A stretch of DNA of 64,000 nucleotides from Christensenella sp964592155 (GTDB lineage: Bacteria; Bacillota; Clostridia; Christensenellales; Christensenellaceae), in contig CAZQDA010000003.1 of the NCBI GenBank assembly GCA_964592155.1, positions 1 to 64,000 of the forward strand, in the 5' to 3' direction. Made by a program: the position numbers and the translations under genes. The first letter of the stretch is position 1; each line of letters begins with the position of its first letter. Under the pieces are notes generated by a model that was given only the letters and a program-made list of their open reading frames with translations, searched no databases and was not told where the DNA came from. Positions 33,907 to 41,814 of the stretch are shown one piece after another.

Positions 33907-35232
33907 TTATTCAGGCTTTTGTTCCTTTTTTTCCTTGCCTGTAAAACGGCGGTATTCATGCACCTTTTGCTCATACCCCTGCATGGATGGCTGGTAGAAT
34001 ACCGCGTCCTTGAGCTCATCCGGCAAATATTGCTGCTTTACATAATGCCGCGGATAATCGTGTACATACTTATAATCTTTTCCTTTTTGCTCGTGCCTTG
34101 CCTTTTCAAAATTCGTATCCTGCAAATACGCCGGAACGTTTTGCCGCTTTACCTCGCGCGCGGCACGCGCAGCGGCGTCTACCGCCAGCAGTACGCTGTT
34201 GCTCTTGGGCGATTCACACAGATAGATGATCGCCTGCGCGATATTGAGCCGCGCCTCCGGCATACCGTTAAAATCCAGCGCCTGCATGGCCGCAACGCAT
34301 TGATTGAGCACACTGGGGTTCGCAAGCCCCACATCCTCCGACGCGTGCGCAATCATGCGCCGCACTGGTACGCGCGGGTCTACCCCCGCGTAGATCATGC
34401 GCGCAAACCAGAAAAGCGCCGCGTCGCTGTCGCTTCCGCGCAGCGATTTACAGAAGGCGGACAGCATATCGTAATATTCATTGTCATCCATGCGCACGGC
34501 GCGCTGCTGGATGGATTGCTCCGCAATCTCAAGCGTGATATGGATCGTTCCTTTTTTATCCGGCTTGGTCGTTAGTACCGCAAGCTCCAGCGCATTGAGC
34601 GCACTGCGGATATCCCCGTTTGAGACCGACGCCCAGTGGGAAACCGCGTCATCGTCAAGGGTGAGGTCCATATTACCAAAACCGCGCTCTTTATCCTGTG
34701 CCGCGCGGAAAACCGCTTTTTTGATATCCTCTTCCGTAAGCCCATAAAATTCAAACAAGCGGCAGCGCGAAACAATGGCGCTCGTCATGGCGGCCATCGG
34801 ATTTTCTGTGGTAGAGCCGATGAGCTTGATAATGCCGCTTTCCATCGCCGGAAGCACGCTGTCTGACTGTGATTTTGACCAGCGGTGGCACTCGTCAAGC
34901 AGCAGGAAGCTTTCCCGGCCGTACATTTTAAGGGTTGACTCCGCCTGGTCGATCACCTCTCGCACATCTTTTACGCCGCTTGTGACCGCGTTTAATTTAT
35001 AAAAATCGCTGCCCGTGGTTTGCGCAATGATCGCGGCGAGCGTGCTTTTTCCGCAGCCCGGCGGCCCCCAGAAAATGCACGAGCCAAGCTTATCCGCCTC
35101 GATTGCACGACGCAAAAGTGTGCCCTTGCCCACAATATGTTCCTGCCCCAAAAACTCGTCCAGTGTTTGAGGGCGCATCCGGTCTGCAAGCGGCGCGTTC
35201 TTTTTTAAATTTCCGGAAAACAGATCGTCCAT
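33907..35232 (-). CDS. rarA: Replication-associated recombination protein A (RarA/MgsA)
   Basis: A 441-residue AAA+ ATPase that acts at stalled replication forks with the clamp-loader fold. It shows LADRMRPQTLDEFLGQEHIV at the N-terminus, Walker A GPPGCGKST (about 57-65), Walker B LLLDECH (about 110-116), sensor 1 GSTTENP and an arginine-finger segment SRCRLF. The C-terminal oligomerisation domain includes DPRVPVRRM and ARHEQKGKDYKYVHDYP. The length is typical. ATG 35232 has AGAGGA upstream. The gene is single and is followed by the 26-bp hairpin. Confidence 0.94.
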   Translation of the reverse strand: MDDLFSGNLKKNAPLADRMRPQTLDEFLGQEHIVGKGTLLRRAIEADKLGSCIFWGPPGCGKSTLAAIIAQTTGSDFYKLNAVTSGVKDVREVIDQAESTLKMYGRESFLLLDECHRWSKSQSDSVLPAMESGIIKLIGSTTENPMAAMTSAIVSRCRLFEFYGLTEEDIKKAVFRAAQDKERGFGNMDLTLDDDAVSHWASVSNGDIRSALNALELAVLTTKPDKKGTIHITLEIAEQSIQQRAVRMDDNEYYDMLSAFCKSLRGSDSDAALFWFARMIYAGVDPRVPVRRMIAHASEDVGLANPSVLNQCVAAMQALDFNGMPEARLNIAQAIIYLCESPKSNSVLLAVDAAARAAREVKRQNVPAYLQDTNFEKARHEQKGKDYKYVHDYPRHYVKQQYLPDELKDAVFYQPSMQGYEQKVHEYRRFTGKEKKEQKPE

Positions 35233-35257
35233 TGAATTCCTCTTTTATCTTTATATT

Positions 35258-35357
35258 NNNNNNNNNNNNNNNNNNNNNNNNNNNNNNNNNNNNNNNNNNN
35301 NNNNNNNNNNNNNNNNNNNNNNNNNNNNNNNNNNNNNNNNNNNNNNNNNNNNNNNNN
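35258..35357. other. Scaffold gap (100 N) with 15-base repeated flanks
   Basis: TTTTATCTTTATATT stands immediately before and immediately after the N run. This suggests that the two contigs overlap and the gap may be artificial. The region is the rarA upstream DNA. Confidence 0.9.
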
Positions 35358-35458
35358 TTTTATCTTTATATTCTATCTTTATTATATACCATTTGCCTTG
35401 CAAATTCAGTCTGTTTTGTGCAAATTTTAAGCGGCGCGGCGCATTGGCGCGAATTTTA

Positions 35459-35487
35459 TTGAAAACACCCCTTATCCGTATTATAAT
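35459..35487 (+). promoter_or_regulatory. Promoter of serC-serA
   Basis: TTGAAA (35459-35464), 17-base spacer, TATAAT (35482-35487), about 40 bases before the serC start. Confidence 0.8.
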
Positions 35488-35526
35488 TGTATTTGTATGA
35501 ATATCCATTTTTAGGAGGATAACCCA

Positions 35527-36609
35527 ATGCAAAGAGTGTACAATTTTTCGGCCGGTCCTGCGTGCCTGCCGCTTGAAGTGCTTGAGGAAGCGCAAAACCA
35601 TTTTATTACTTATCACGACAGCGGCATGAACGTGATGGAAATGAGCCATCGCTCCAAAGATTATCAGGACATCATCGATACGGCCGAAGCCGATTTGCGC
35701 GAGCTGATGAACATTCCTGACAACTACAGCGTGCTTTTTCTGCAGGGCGGCGCATCTTTGCAGTTTGCAATGGTTCCTTTAAACCTGATGGTAAAGTATA
35801 AAAAAGCGCATTTTGTGAAAACCGGTCAGTGGGCGAAAAAAGCGATCGAGCAGGCCAAAAAGTTTGGCGAGGCAAATGTAGTCGCATCGTCTGAAGATAA
35901 GACCTTCTCCTATATTCCGCATCTCACAGCCGACATGTTTACGCCGGACGCGGACTATGTACACATTACATCCAACAACACGATTTACGGAACAAAGTTT
36001 ACAAAACTTCCGCCTGTTGGAAACCTTCCGCTCGTTTCGGATATGTCCTCTTTTATTCTCTCTGAAGAAATCAATGTCGCGGACTATGGCCTGATCTACG
36101 CGGGCGCGCAGAAAAACATCGGACCTGCAGGTGTGACGATTGTGATTATCAGAAATGACCTCATCGGTCATGCACCGGACAGCGTTCCGACCATGCTAAA
36201 TTATAAGACCCATTCGGAGGAAGGCTCTATGTTCAATACTCCGCCTACCTACGCGATCTACATGGCGGGTCTTGTCTTTCAGCATCTGAAAAAACTAGGC
36301 GGCGTAGGCGAAATGGAAAAAATTAACAAGGAAAAGGCTGCAATGATGTATGACTTCCTTGATAATTCTTCGCTTTTCAGCGCAACCGTGCAGGGAAAAG
36401 ACCGCTCTTTGATGAACATTCCTTTTGTGACGGGCGACGAAGCCCTTGACAGTGAATTTATTGCGGGTGCAAAAAAGGCCGGACTTATGAACCTGAAGGG
36501 TCACCGCAGCGTGGGCGGCATGAGGGCGAGCATCTACAATGCCATGCCTATGGACGGCGTGCGTTCCCTGATTGCGTATATGGCAAAATTTGAGGATGCG
36601 CACAAATAA
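35527..36609 (+). CDS. serC: Phosphoserine aminotransferase
   Basis: A 360-residue class V PLP aminotransferase for the second step of serine synthesis (3-phosphohydroxypyruvate plus glutamate to phosphoserine). It begins with the family hallmark YNFSAGPACLP, has GGASLQF near 79, and the PLP Lys lies in IYAGAQKNIGPAG (about 198). The C-terminus HRSVGGMRASIYNA is diagnostic. The start has AGGAGG 8 bases upstream. serA follows after 36 bases, so the two form an operon; no serB is visible. Confidence 0.96.
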   Translation: MQRVYNFSAGPACLPLEVLEEAQNHFITYHDSGMNVMEMSHRSKDYQDIIDTAEADLRELMNIPDNYSVLFLQGGASLQFAMVPLNLMVKYKKAHFVKTGQWAKKAIEQAKKFGEANVVASSEDKTFSYIPHLTADMFTPDADYVHITSNNTIYGTKFTKLPPVGNLPLVSDMSSFILSEEINVADYGLIYAGAQKNIGPAGVTIVIIRNDLIGHAPDSVPTMLNYKTHSEEGSMFNTPPTYAIYMAGLVFQHLKKLGGVGEMEKINKEKAAMMYDFLDNSSLFSATVQGKDRSLMNIPFVTGDEALDSEFIAGAKKAGLMNLKGHRSVGGMRASIYNAMPMDGVRSLIAYMAKFEDAHK

Positions 36610-36645
36610 AATCCTGTCCTAAAAACGACTGAAGGAGAATACGAT

Positions 36646-37815
36646 ATGTATAATATCAAAAAGCTGAATAAAATATCCCCTGTGATTTATGATTTCCTGC
36701 CAAAGGAAAACTATAATGTTTCCTCCCACCTTGAGGACAGCGAGTGCGAGGCTTTCATCGTGCGCAGCGCGGACTGCCACAATATGGAATTTTCAAACGA
36801 AGTGCTGGCAATCGCGCGCGCGGGCGCGGGTACGAACAATATTCCGATTGAAAAATGCACTGATCAGGGCATCGTGGTTTTTAACACGCCGGGCGCAAAT
36901 GCCAACGGCGTAAAAGAGTTAGTGCTGGGCGGTATGATTTCCGCTTCACGCAACCTGCCGGAAGCTTACGACTGGGCCAAGACCTTGAAAGGACAGGGCG
37001 CGGAAGTGCCCAAGCTGGTGGAAAAAGGCAAAGGGCAATTTGTGGGCGGAGAGCTTAAGGGTAAGACGCTAGGTGTAATCGGCCTTGGAGCAATCGGCAT
37101 CATGGTTGCAAACGCGGCTACCGCAATCGGCATGAATGTAATCGGCTACGATCCATTTCTTTCGGTGGACAAAGCATGGTCTATTTCCATGTATACGCAC
37201 AAGGCGGAAAAGCTGGACGAGCTGCTGGAAAAGGCGGATTTCATTACCCTGCACATTCCGCAGAACGACAAAACAAAAGGCTTTTTGAGTACGCCTGAGT
37301 TTTCCAAGATGAAGGACGGCGTGATTATTCTCAATTTTGCGCGTGGCGGGCTTGTAAAAACAACTTCCCTGTTTGACGCAATCGAGAGCGGCAAGGTCAA
37401 AAAATATGTGACGGACTTTCCTGACGACGACATGATTTGCCATCCCAATGTTCTTGCGATCCCGCATTTGGGCGCTTCTACGCCGGAAAGCGAGGAAAAC
37501 TGCGCGGTGATGGCTGCACAGCAACTGCGTGATTTCTTTGAAACAGGTTCTATTGTAAATTCCGTCAACATGCCGGAGTGCGTGGTTCCTGTGTCCGACG
37601 CTGCGCGCCTCACGATCCTGCACAAAAATTCACCGAACATGGTTGGGCAAATCACCAATAAAATTGCGAACTATGATCTCAACATTGCGGATATGGCGAA
37701 CAAATCGCGCGGGGACATTGCCTATACAGTCATGAGCCTTGACCACGAGATTACCGCCGAAGCGGTGGCGGAGCTTTCCCAGATTGACGGCGTAATCAAA
37801 GTGCGCGTGATTTGA
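36646..37815 (+). CDS. serA: D-3-phosphoglycerate dehydrogenase
   Basis: A 389-residue NAD-dependent dehydrogenase for the first step of serine synthesis. It has the Rossmann motif GVIGLGAIG (about 143-151), substrate Arg in NFARGGLV, and catalytic His in PHLGASTPESEENCA (about 275). The C-terminus (about 320-389) is a single ACT domain (MVGQITNKIANYDLNIADM) that could bind serine as feedback inhibitor. It is of the short type without the extra intervening domain of the long form. AAGGAG lies upstream. It shares the serC promoter. Confidence 0.95.
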   Translation: MYNIKKLNKISPVIYDFLPKENYNVSSHLEDSECEAFIVRSADCHNMEFSNEVLAIARAGAGTNNIPIEKCTDQGIVVFNTPGANANGVKELVLGGMISASRNLPEAYDWAKTLKGQGAEVPKLVEKGKGQFVGGELKGKTLGVIGLGAIGIMVANAATAIGMNVIGYDPFLSVDKAWSISMYTHKAEKLDELLEKADFITLHIPQNDKTKGFLSTPEFSKMKDGVIILNFARGGLVKTTSLFDAIESGKVKKYVTDFPDDDMICHPNVLAIPHLGASTPESEENCAVMAAQQLRDFFETGSIVNSVNMPECVVPVSDAARLTILHKNSPNMVGQITNKIANYDLNIADMANKSRGDIAYTVMSLDHEITAEAVAELSQIDGVIKVRVI

Positions 37816-37828
37816 ACCGGTAACTGAT

Positions 37829-38038
37829 ATGACTGAAAAAAAATGGGGCATTACGCTCATCATCACCAGCGTGGTTTTGATAACGGCAATTTCGCTGCTG
37901 TTCTTTACCCTGAAAGCGCCGGATATGTCCGTGCAGGTGCAGTGGGCGATCAGGATTTTCGCGATTGCGGCCTGTGTCGCGCAGTTTGTGGTATTTATTA
38001 TGTTTTCAAAATCTTATAAAAAGAATAAAAAGTGGTGA
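37829..38038 (+). CDS. Small two-helix membrane protein
   Basis: A 69-residue protein with two predicted membrane helices (about 8-28, GITLIITSVVLITAISLLFF, and about 40-60) and a basic tail (KSYKKNKKW) expected to stay in the cytoplasm. It lies 14 bases after serA, before the operon terminator. The ribosome binding site is weak. No family is recognised. Its position suggests expression with serine synthesis, but function is unknown. Confidence 0.6.
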   Translation: MTEKKWGITLIITSVVLITAISLLFFTLKAPDMSVQVQWAIRIFAIAACVAQFVVFIMFSKSYKKNKKW

Positions 38039-38053
38039 ATGATCCGTATAAAT

Positions 38054-38096
38054 CAAAGAGGCAGCCTCAGTAACAAAGCTGAAGCTGCCTCTTTTT
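38054..38096 (+). terminator. Terminator of the ser operon
   Basis: AAAGAGGCAGC-TCAG pairs with CTGA-GCTGCCTCTTT (one mismatch), followed by T6. Confidence 0.88.
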
Positions 38097-38122
38097 TGTA
38101 CTCAGGTCTGGGTAATATCGAT

Positions 38123-38222
38123 NNNNNNNNNNNNNNNNNNNNNNNNNNNNNNNNNNNNNNNNNNNNNNNNNNNNNNNNNNNNNNNNNNNNNNNNNNNNNN
38201 NNNNNNNNNNNNNNNNNNNNNN
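38123..38222. other. Scaffold gap (100 N)
   Basis: There are exactly 100 N with unrelated flanks. It lies between the ser operon terminator and the end of the DUF4417 gene. Confidence 0.95.
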
Positions 38223-38265
38223 CCGCCCCTATATTTCCCGCCGGAACTAAATCCCCTGCCGCCCA

Positions 38266-38907
38266 TCAGCCGCCACTTCCCTTCCGGGCTCTGGCTGTCA
38301 CCGATTCATGCGGTACTTCTATCATATCACACAATTCGTACATTTCAGGGAATGGTTTTGCATAGCAGAGCACTTTTTCTGGTCTAATACGCTTTAGCAG
38401 TTCGAGAAAGCCCGGCAGGTATAAATCCTTATACCTTTTTGCTCCCAAGGTGGACACCGCCACAACAGACCCCTGCTCGATTCCATCGAAGCAAAAATCA
38501 TAACTGCGCGCGTCCCCCCATGTCACGGTAGGGATTACCGCAAGCCCCTTCTGCTGCCAATACGCACCCATCCATGCCTGGCGGAACACCTGGTATACCT
38601 GCACCGCAAGCGGCATATTGGTATACAGGCTGAAATCAGGCGACAGCACCTGTTTGTATTGCCTGAGCCGCTCAAGGCTTCTTTGCGGATGATTCCACAC
38701 GCTCTCAAACTTTACATCATCCAGAAAAAAATGTACGGTCTTTTCCTTGTTTGCACTATCCTTTGCTTTGGTGTTGTGATAACCGATTAGCTGCAAATCA
38801 TGCAAACTAACGTCCTGCTTTAAGATCATTGGAATCTCGAATTTTCCCGCGCCGCGATAGGTGTTCCTCAAAAACAGGTCTTGATTCCTTCGTTCAAAAC
38901 TTTTCAT
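38266..38907 (-). CDS. DUF4417-family protein
   Basis: A 213-residue protein of the DUF4417 family, which is found in phages and mobile regions of Firmicutes and has no known function. Recognisable features are the central HFFLDDVKFESVWNHP region, the PDFSLYTNMPLAVQ stretch and YWQQKGLAVIPTVTWGD. The ATG at 38907 has TAGGAG upstream; an in-frame start at 38937 does not. It ends in a basic Ala/Arg/Gly tail. No phage genes are adjacent, so it may be a lone cargo or remnant gene. Confidence 0.75.
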   Translation of the reverse strand: MKSFERRNQDLFLRNTYRGAGKFEIPMILKQDVSLHDLQLIGYHNTKAKDSANKEKTVHFFLDDVKFESVWNHPQRSLERLRQYKQVLSPDFSLYTNMPLAVQVYQVFRQAWMGAYWQQKGLAVIPTVTWGDARSYDFCFDGIEQGSVVAVSTLGAKRYKDLYLPGFLELLKRIRPEKVLCYAKPFPEMYELCDMIEVPHESVTARARKGSGG

Positions 38908-38930
38908 ATTATAGCTCCTATTTGGTTTCG

Positions 38931-38959
38931 TTGCCAAAACGCTTTGGATGCGCTATAAT
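38931..38959 (+). promoter_or_regulatory. Plus-strand promoter with no gene directly after it
   Basis: TTGCCA (38931-38936), 17-base spacer, TATAAT (38954-38959). The first thing downstream is the hairpin at 39002, so it may drive a short RNA. Confidence 0.55.
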
Positions 38960-38965
38960 ATCACT

Positions 38966-39043
38966 TGCTTAGGGTGTGTTATTACAGCACATCAATTGCA
39001 CGGCATGTTGGGGCTGTTACCGCAGCTCCAATATGCCTTTTCT
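38966..39043 (+). ncRNA. Candidate small RNA (about 78 nt)
   Basis: A consensus-like promoter (TATAAT at 38954) is followed by about 35 bases and then a 15-bp stem with two G-T pairs: GGCATGTTGGGGCTG (39002-39016), loop TTACCG, CAGCTCCAATATGCC (39023-39037). The stem ends in TTTTCT. No open reading frame with a ribosome binding site lies within. Either it is a small RNA or a leader that terminates before the zinc-ribbon gene. Confidence 0.4.
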
Positions 39044-39220
39044 ATTGTTTTCTTTCTAACACCTCCCTCTAAAAAATCCCCGTATCGAGTAAATATATTA
39101 GTTTTACTAATATTTTGTTTGGCTGCTCTGCAAATACAGATCATAAATTGATAAAATGCGAAAAAAATTTCCAATACACAGGGAAATTAAAAGGGAAAAG
39201 GCGGCGCGCGGCGCATGGCA

Positions 39221-39253
39221 TTGACAGCTACCCCCCTTGAGGGGTACTATAAT
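39221..39253 (+). promoter_or_regulatory. Promoter with CsoR/CstR-like operator
   Basis: TTGACA (39221-39226) and TATAAT (39248-39253) are 21 bases apart, longer than the usual 17. Between them is TACCCCCCTTGAGGGGTA (39229-39246), with arms TACCCC and GGGGTA, the operator type used by CsoR-family copper or persulfide sensors. No CsoR gene is in the window. Assignment is by motif resemblance. Confidence 0.55.
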
Positions 39254-39284
39254 TTTGATACCGATTTTCAATGGAGGAACAACG

Positions 39285-39485
39285 ATGCGCTGTGAATGTG
39301 CGGAATGTGGAATCTATATGGTTCACGCGGAAGACCTTACCATGGGGTGCGTGTGCCCGAACTGTAAAGCCCGCTGCACCGCCTGCCTGGGAACAAACAC
39401 GCTTCTTGGCAGGGAGGATTTGAAAAAACTCAGGGATGATCCTCGGTTTCAAGTGGATTTTATGGATGAGGACAACATGGATTAA
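39285..39485 (+). CDS. Small zinc-ribbon protein
   Basis: A 66-residue protein with Cys pairs at the N-terminus (CECAEC) and in the middle (CVCPNCKARCTAC), enough for one or two zinc or iron-sulfur sites, and an acidic tail. The ATG at 39285 is fixed by GGAGG 7 bases upstream; a start at 39237 lies in the promoter. It is followed 82 bases later by a DUF2148 gene with its own Cys cluster, and both probably share the CsoR-like operator promoter. Function unknown; a metal or persulfide-linked role is inferred from the operator. Confidence 0.65.
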   Translation: MRCECAECGIYMVHAEDLTMGCVCPNCKARCTACLGTNTLLGREDLKKLRDDPRFQVDFMDEDNMD

Positions 39486-39567
39486 CAGCTCAACCACGCT
39501 GAAGAATTTTGGACTGCGCGTTGCGCACGATAAGGATGCTTCTCCATCAAAAGCAAAGGAGAATTTG

Positions 39568-40110
39568 ATGATGATTATGAATTCAAATACCGCCGAGCAG
39601 GCGGCGATTCTGAATGTCGCCCAGAATATGTGCGCCGCGGCGCGCACCGCTCCCAAAACGCGCGGGCTCGATTTTATCCGCACCTGTATTCTGACAGGAG
39701 AAGACAAGGACGCGCTTGCACAGGAAATGGACCGCCTCGCGCCTGTGCTTGACTATCCCTTTTTTGAACGTGACGCGCGGGGTGTGCGCGACAGCTATGC
39801 AGTGGTGCTGATTGGAACAACCTACCAGCAGCGCGGACTCAACGAAGGCTGCCAGTACTGCAACCACAAAAATTGCCAGGAATGCGCCCAGCAAAACGGT
39901 GTATGCGCTTATGACAACATCGACCTGGGCATTGCGGTTGGCTCCGCGGCAGGAATCGCCGCCGATTCGCGCATTGACAGCCGCGTGATTTTTTCGGCTG
40001 GCAGGGCCGCGCTCTCCTTAAAAACACTGGGGGACGATGTCAAGGTCATTCTTGCAATCCCGCTTTGTGCCACAGGCAAATCCCCTTATTTTGACAGGAA
40101 ACCCAAATAA
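39568..40110 (+). CDS. DUF2148 (ferredoxin-domain) protein
   Basis: A 180-residue protein of the DUF2148 family, described as ferredoxin-domain-containing. The Cys-rich part (about 90-120) reads CQYCNHKNCQECAQQNGVC, followed by DNIDLGIAVGSAAG, the family's second hallmark. It may bind an iron-sulfur cluster. The start at 39568 is chosen because AAGGAG lies 6 bases upstream; the longer reading overlaps the zinc-ribbon gene. It ends at a bidirectional terminator shared with the MATE gene. Its biochemical role is unknown. Confidence 0.82.
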   Translation: MMIMNSNTAEQAAILNVAQNMCAAARTAPKTRGLDFIRTCILTGEDKDALAQEMDRLAPVLDYPFFERDARGVRDSYAVVLIGTTYQQRGLNEGCQYCNHKNCQECAQQNGVCAYDNIDLGIAVGSAAGIAADSRIDSRVIFSAGRAALSLKTLGDDVKVILAIPLCATGKSPYFDRKPK

Positions 40111-40117
40111 AACAGAT

Positions 40118-40156
40118 AAAAAAAGCGCGGAAGGAAATTTTCCCTCCGCGCTTTTT
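40118..40156. terminator. Bidirectional terminator (DUF2148 / MATE)
   Basis: AAAAGCGCGGA-GG pairs with CC-TCCGCGCTTTTT over AAATTTT, with A and T runs on both sides. Confidence 0.88.
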
Positions 40157-40160
40157 GGTC

Positions 40161-41513
40161 TTAAGCCGCCGCGTCCATCACCAGGCTTTTCTTTTTCCAT
40201 CCACCGCGCCGGAAATAGAGAAAGCCCACAATGGCTGGAAGCACCGGCGCAAGCATCTCCACGACATAGATTCCAACAAAGCCATAGCCCATCACGACGC
40301 CCACGATGTAGCTGCACACAATCCGCATCACAATACAATCGAGTATGGAGTTGAGAAAGGCAAAGGCCGCCGCGCCCGCTCCTGTGGCGAACGAATTATA
40401 AATATACATCATCGCGTAGGCCACAAAATTGAGCGAACAGCATATCCGCAGGTACAGCACACCCTCTCGCACAACCTGCGGATTTGTGTCGAACATCATG
40501 ATCACCGGCTCCGCAAAAATCTGGAAGCAGACCGTCATCAAAGAGGTCACCAGAATGCTCATCCACACCCCCGCCTTTGTGATTTTTCTGACGCGTTCAA
40601 AATTACCCGCGCCCATGCTTTGCCCCACCATTGTGGTCACCGCCTGTCCAACCGCCCAGCATGGCATGGCGGCAAACGTATTCAGTTTGAGACCGATCCC
40701 TGCCGCTGCCGCAACTGCCACGCCGTACACATTCAGCATTCCCGTCACAATTAGGTAAGACGAGTTGACGACAGCCATCTGCCCCGCGGAGGGAAGCCCC
40801 ACGCGAAGAATCTTTTTTGCCTCTTCCTTCCTGATCGCAAAGCTTTTCCATTTGAAGTCAAACACATCCGTCCTGCGCCGCAGATACAAAACCGCAATCA
40901 AAAACGCGACCATCTGCGAAGCCACGGTTGCAATTGCCGCGCCCCGGGTACCCATCCTCAAAAAACCAATCAGCACCACATCCAGCACCACATTCACGAT
41001 TGTCGCAACAATTACAAAATACAGCGGTCTTTTGGAATCCCCCAACCCGCGAAACACAGCGCATACGGCATTATATCCAAAAACAAACACCGTCCCCCCG
41101 CAGATCACTTGCATATATTCCCGCGCATATCGCATCGATTCCTGTGGCACGCGCATGAGTTCAAAGATCGGTCCATAGGCCAAAAACGCACACACCGTAA
41201 GCGCTGCCGAAAAGATCAGCGTCAGTGAAAATAGCGTTCCAACCGCCTTTTTTCGACTATTTGAGTTCTTTGCGCCCTGATACTGCGCCACCAGAACGTT
41301 GCCTCCCATCGAAACCCCTATACATACCGCATTCAATATAAAGCTGATCATGGATGCGTTGCTGATCGCCGCGAGGCCCGCGCTTCCCACAAACTGCCCT
41401 ACGGCAATCATATCCACAATGCTGTAAAACGATTGCAGCAGGTTTGCAAAAAACACTGGCAGACCAAACGAGATGATCCCTCTTGTCACGTTTCCTGTCA
41501 ATAAATCCTTCAT
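40161..41513 (-). CDS. MATE-family efflux transporter (attenuator-controlled)
   Basis: A 450-residue MATE exporter with about twelve membrane helices in two bundles, using a Na+ or H+ gradient to expel cationic compounds. The start ATG 41513 (MKDLLTGNVTRGII) is the normal MATE beginning; the longer reading to 41561 extends into the terminator hairpin. It is preceded by its own perfect promoter and a leader holding a short Cys-rich open reading frame and a terminator 32 bases before the start, so it is probably switched on only when the leader senses something. A second MATE gene and a MarR regulator lie directly upstream. Confidence 0.9.
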   Translation of the reverse strand: MKDLLTGNVTRGIISFGLPVFFANLLQSFYSIVDMIAVGQFVGSAGLAAISNASMISFILNAVCIGVSMGGNVLVAQYQGAKNSNSRKKAVGTLFSLTLIFSAALTVCAFLAYGPIFELMRVPQESMRYAREYMQVICGGTVFVFGYNAVCAVFRGLGDSKRPLYFVIVATIVNVVLDVVLIGFLRMGTRGAAIATVASQMVAFLIAVLYLRRRTDVFDFKWKSFAIRKEEAKKILRVGLPSAGQMAVVNSSYLIVTGMLNVYGVAVAAAAGIGLKLNTFAAMPCWAVGQAVTTMVGQSMGAGNFERVRKITKAGVWMSILVTSLMTVCFQIFAEPVIMMFDTNPQVVREGVLYLRICCSLNFVAYAMMYIYNSFATGAGAAAFAFLNSILDCIVMRIVCSYIVGVVMGYGFVGIYVVEMLAPVLPAIVGFLYFRRGGWKKKSLVMDAAA

Positions 41514-41544
41514 TTGCTTTTCATCCTTTTCCTTTTTTGCCCAT

Positions 41545-41573
41545 AAAAAAACTGCGGACAAAACTGCCCGCAG
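41545..41573 (-). terminator. Leader terminator (attenuator) of the MATE gene
   Basis: On the minus strand CTGCGG (41568-41573) pairs with CCGCAG (41552-41557), followed by seven T (41545-41551). Two further complementary segments lie upstream, TCCGCAG (41632-41638) and CTGCGGA (41688-41694). The upstream TCCGCAG can therefore pair either with the first CTGCGGA or with the terminator's own CTGCGG. That allows terminator and antiterminator forms. Confidence 0.75.
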
Positions 41574-41681
41574 CCTATTATTTCTTATGGCGCAACCGGA
41601 AAACAGGAATCAAAATAAACGCAGGTATTTTCTGCGGATTGTTTTCCTATTGACCGATGAAATAAGCATCCATTTGCTCGA

Positions 41682-41753
41682 TTAGGCTCCGCAGCACGTC
41701 TCATCCTTTTCCATTTGCGCGGAGCATCTCTCAATGCAAAGCTTTTCAAACAT
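41682..41753 (-). CDS. Putative 23-residue Cys-rich leader peptide
   Basis: A short open reading frame in the MATE leader: ATG 41753, stop TAA 41682, starting MFEKLC and ending ETCCGA. It contains four Cys, with adjacent Cys codons just before the stop. Those codons (TGC TGC GGA) are exactly the CTGCGGA segment that can pair in the attenuator. AGAGG lies 8 bases upstream. It is too short to be called by length alone; the position is the evidence. Confidence 0.5.
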   Translation of the reverse strand: MFEKLCIERCSAQMEKDETCCGA

Positions 41754-41785
41754 CCAAAAGCCCTCTCTTTCAAAAACTATCCCCT

Positions 41786-41814
41786 ATTATAGCGGCCTGC
41801 ATGGGGCTTGTCAA
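41786..41814 (-). promoter_or_regulatory. Consensus promoter of the MATE leader
   Basis: TTGACA (41809-41814), 17-base spacer, TATAAT (41786-41791): a perfect match to consensus. The TTGACA includes the stop codon of the upstream MATE gene. Confidence 0.88.

Noticed and set aside
33658..34575. Plus-strand reading frame (305 codons) across the hairpin into rarA
   Set aside because: It lies opposite rarA motifs and runs through the 26-bp hairpin; no ribosome site.
41585..41773. A 62-residue frame in the MATE leader starting with TTG
   Set aside because: No ribosome binding site; it overlaps the better supported 23-codon leader frame and the attenuator segments. It remains a weak alternative.
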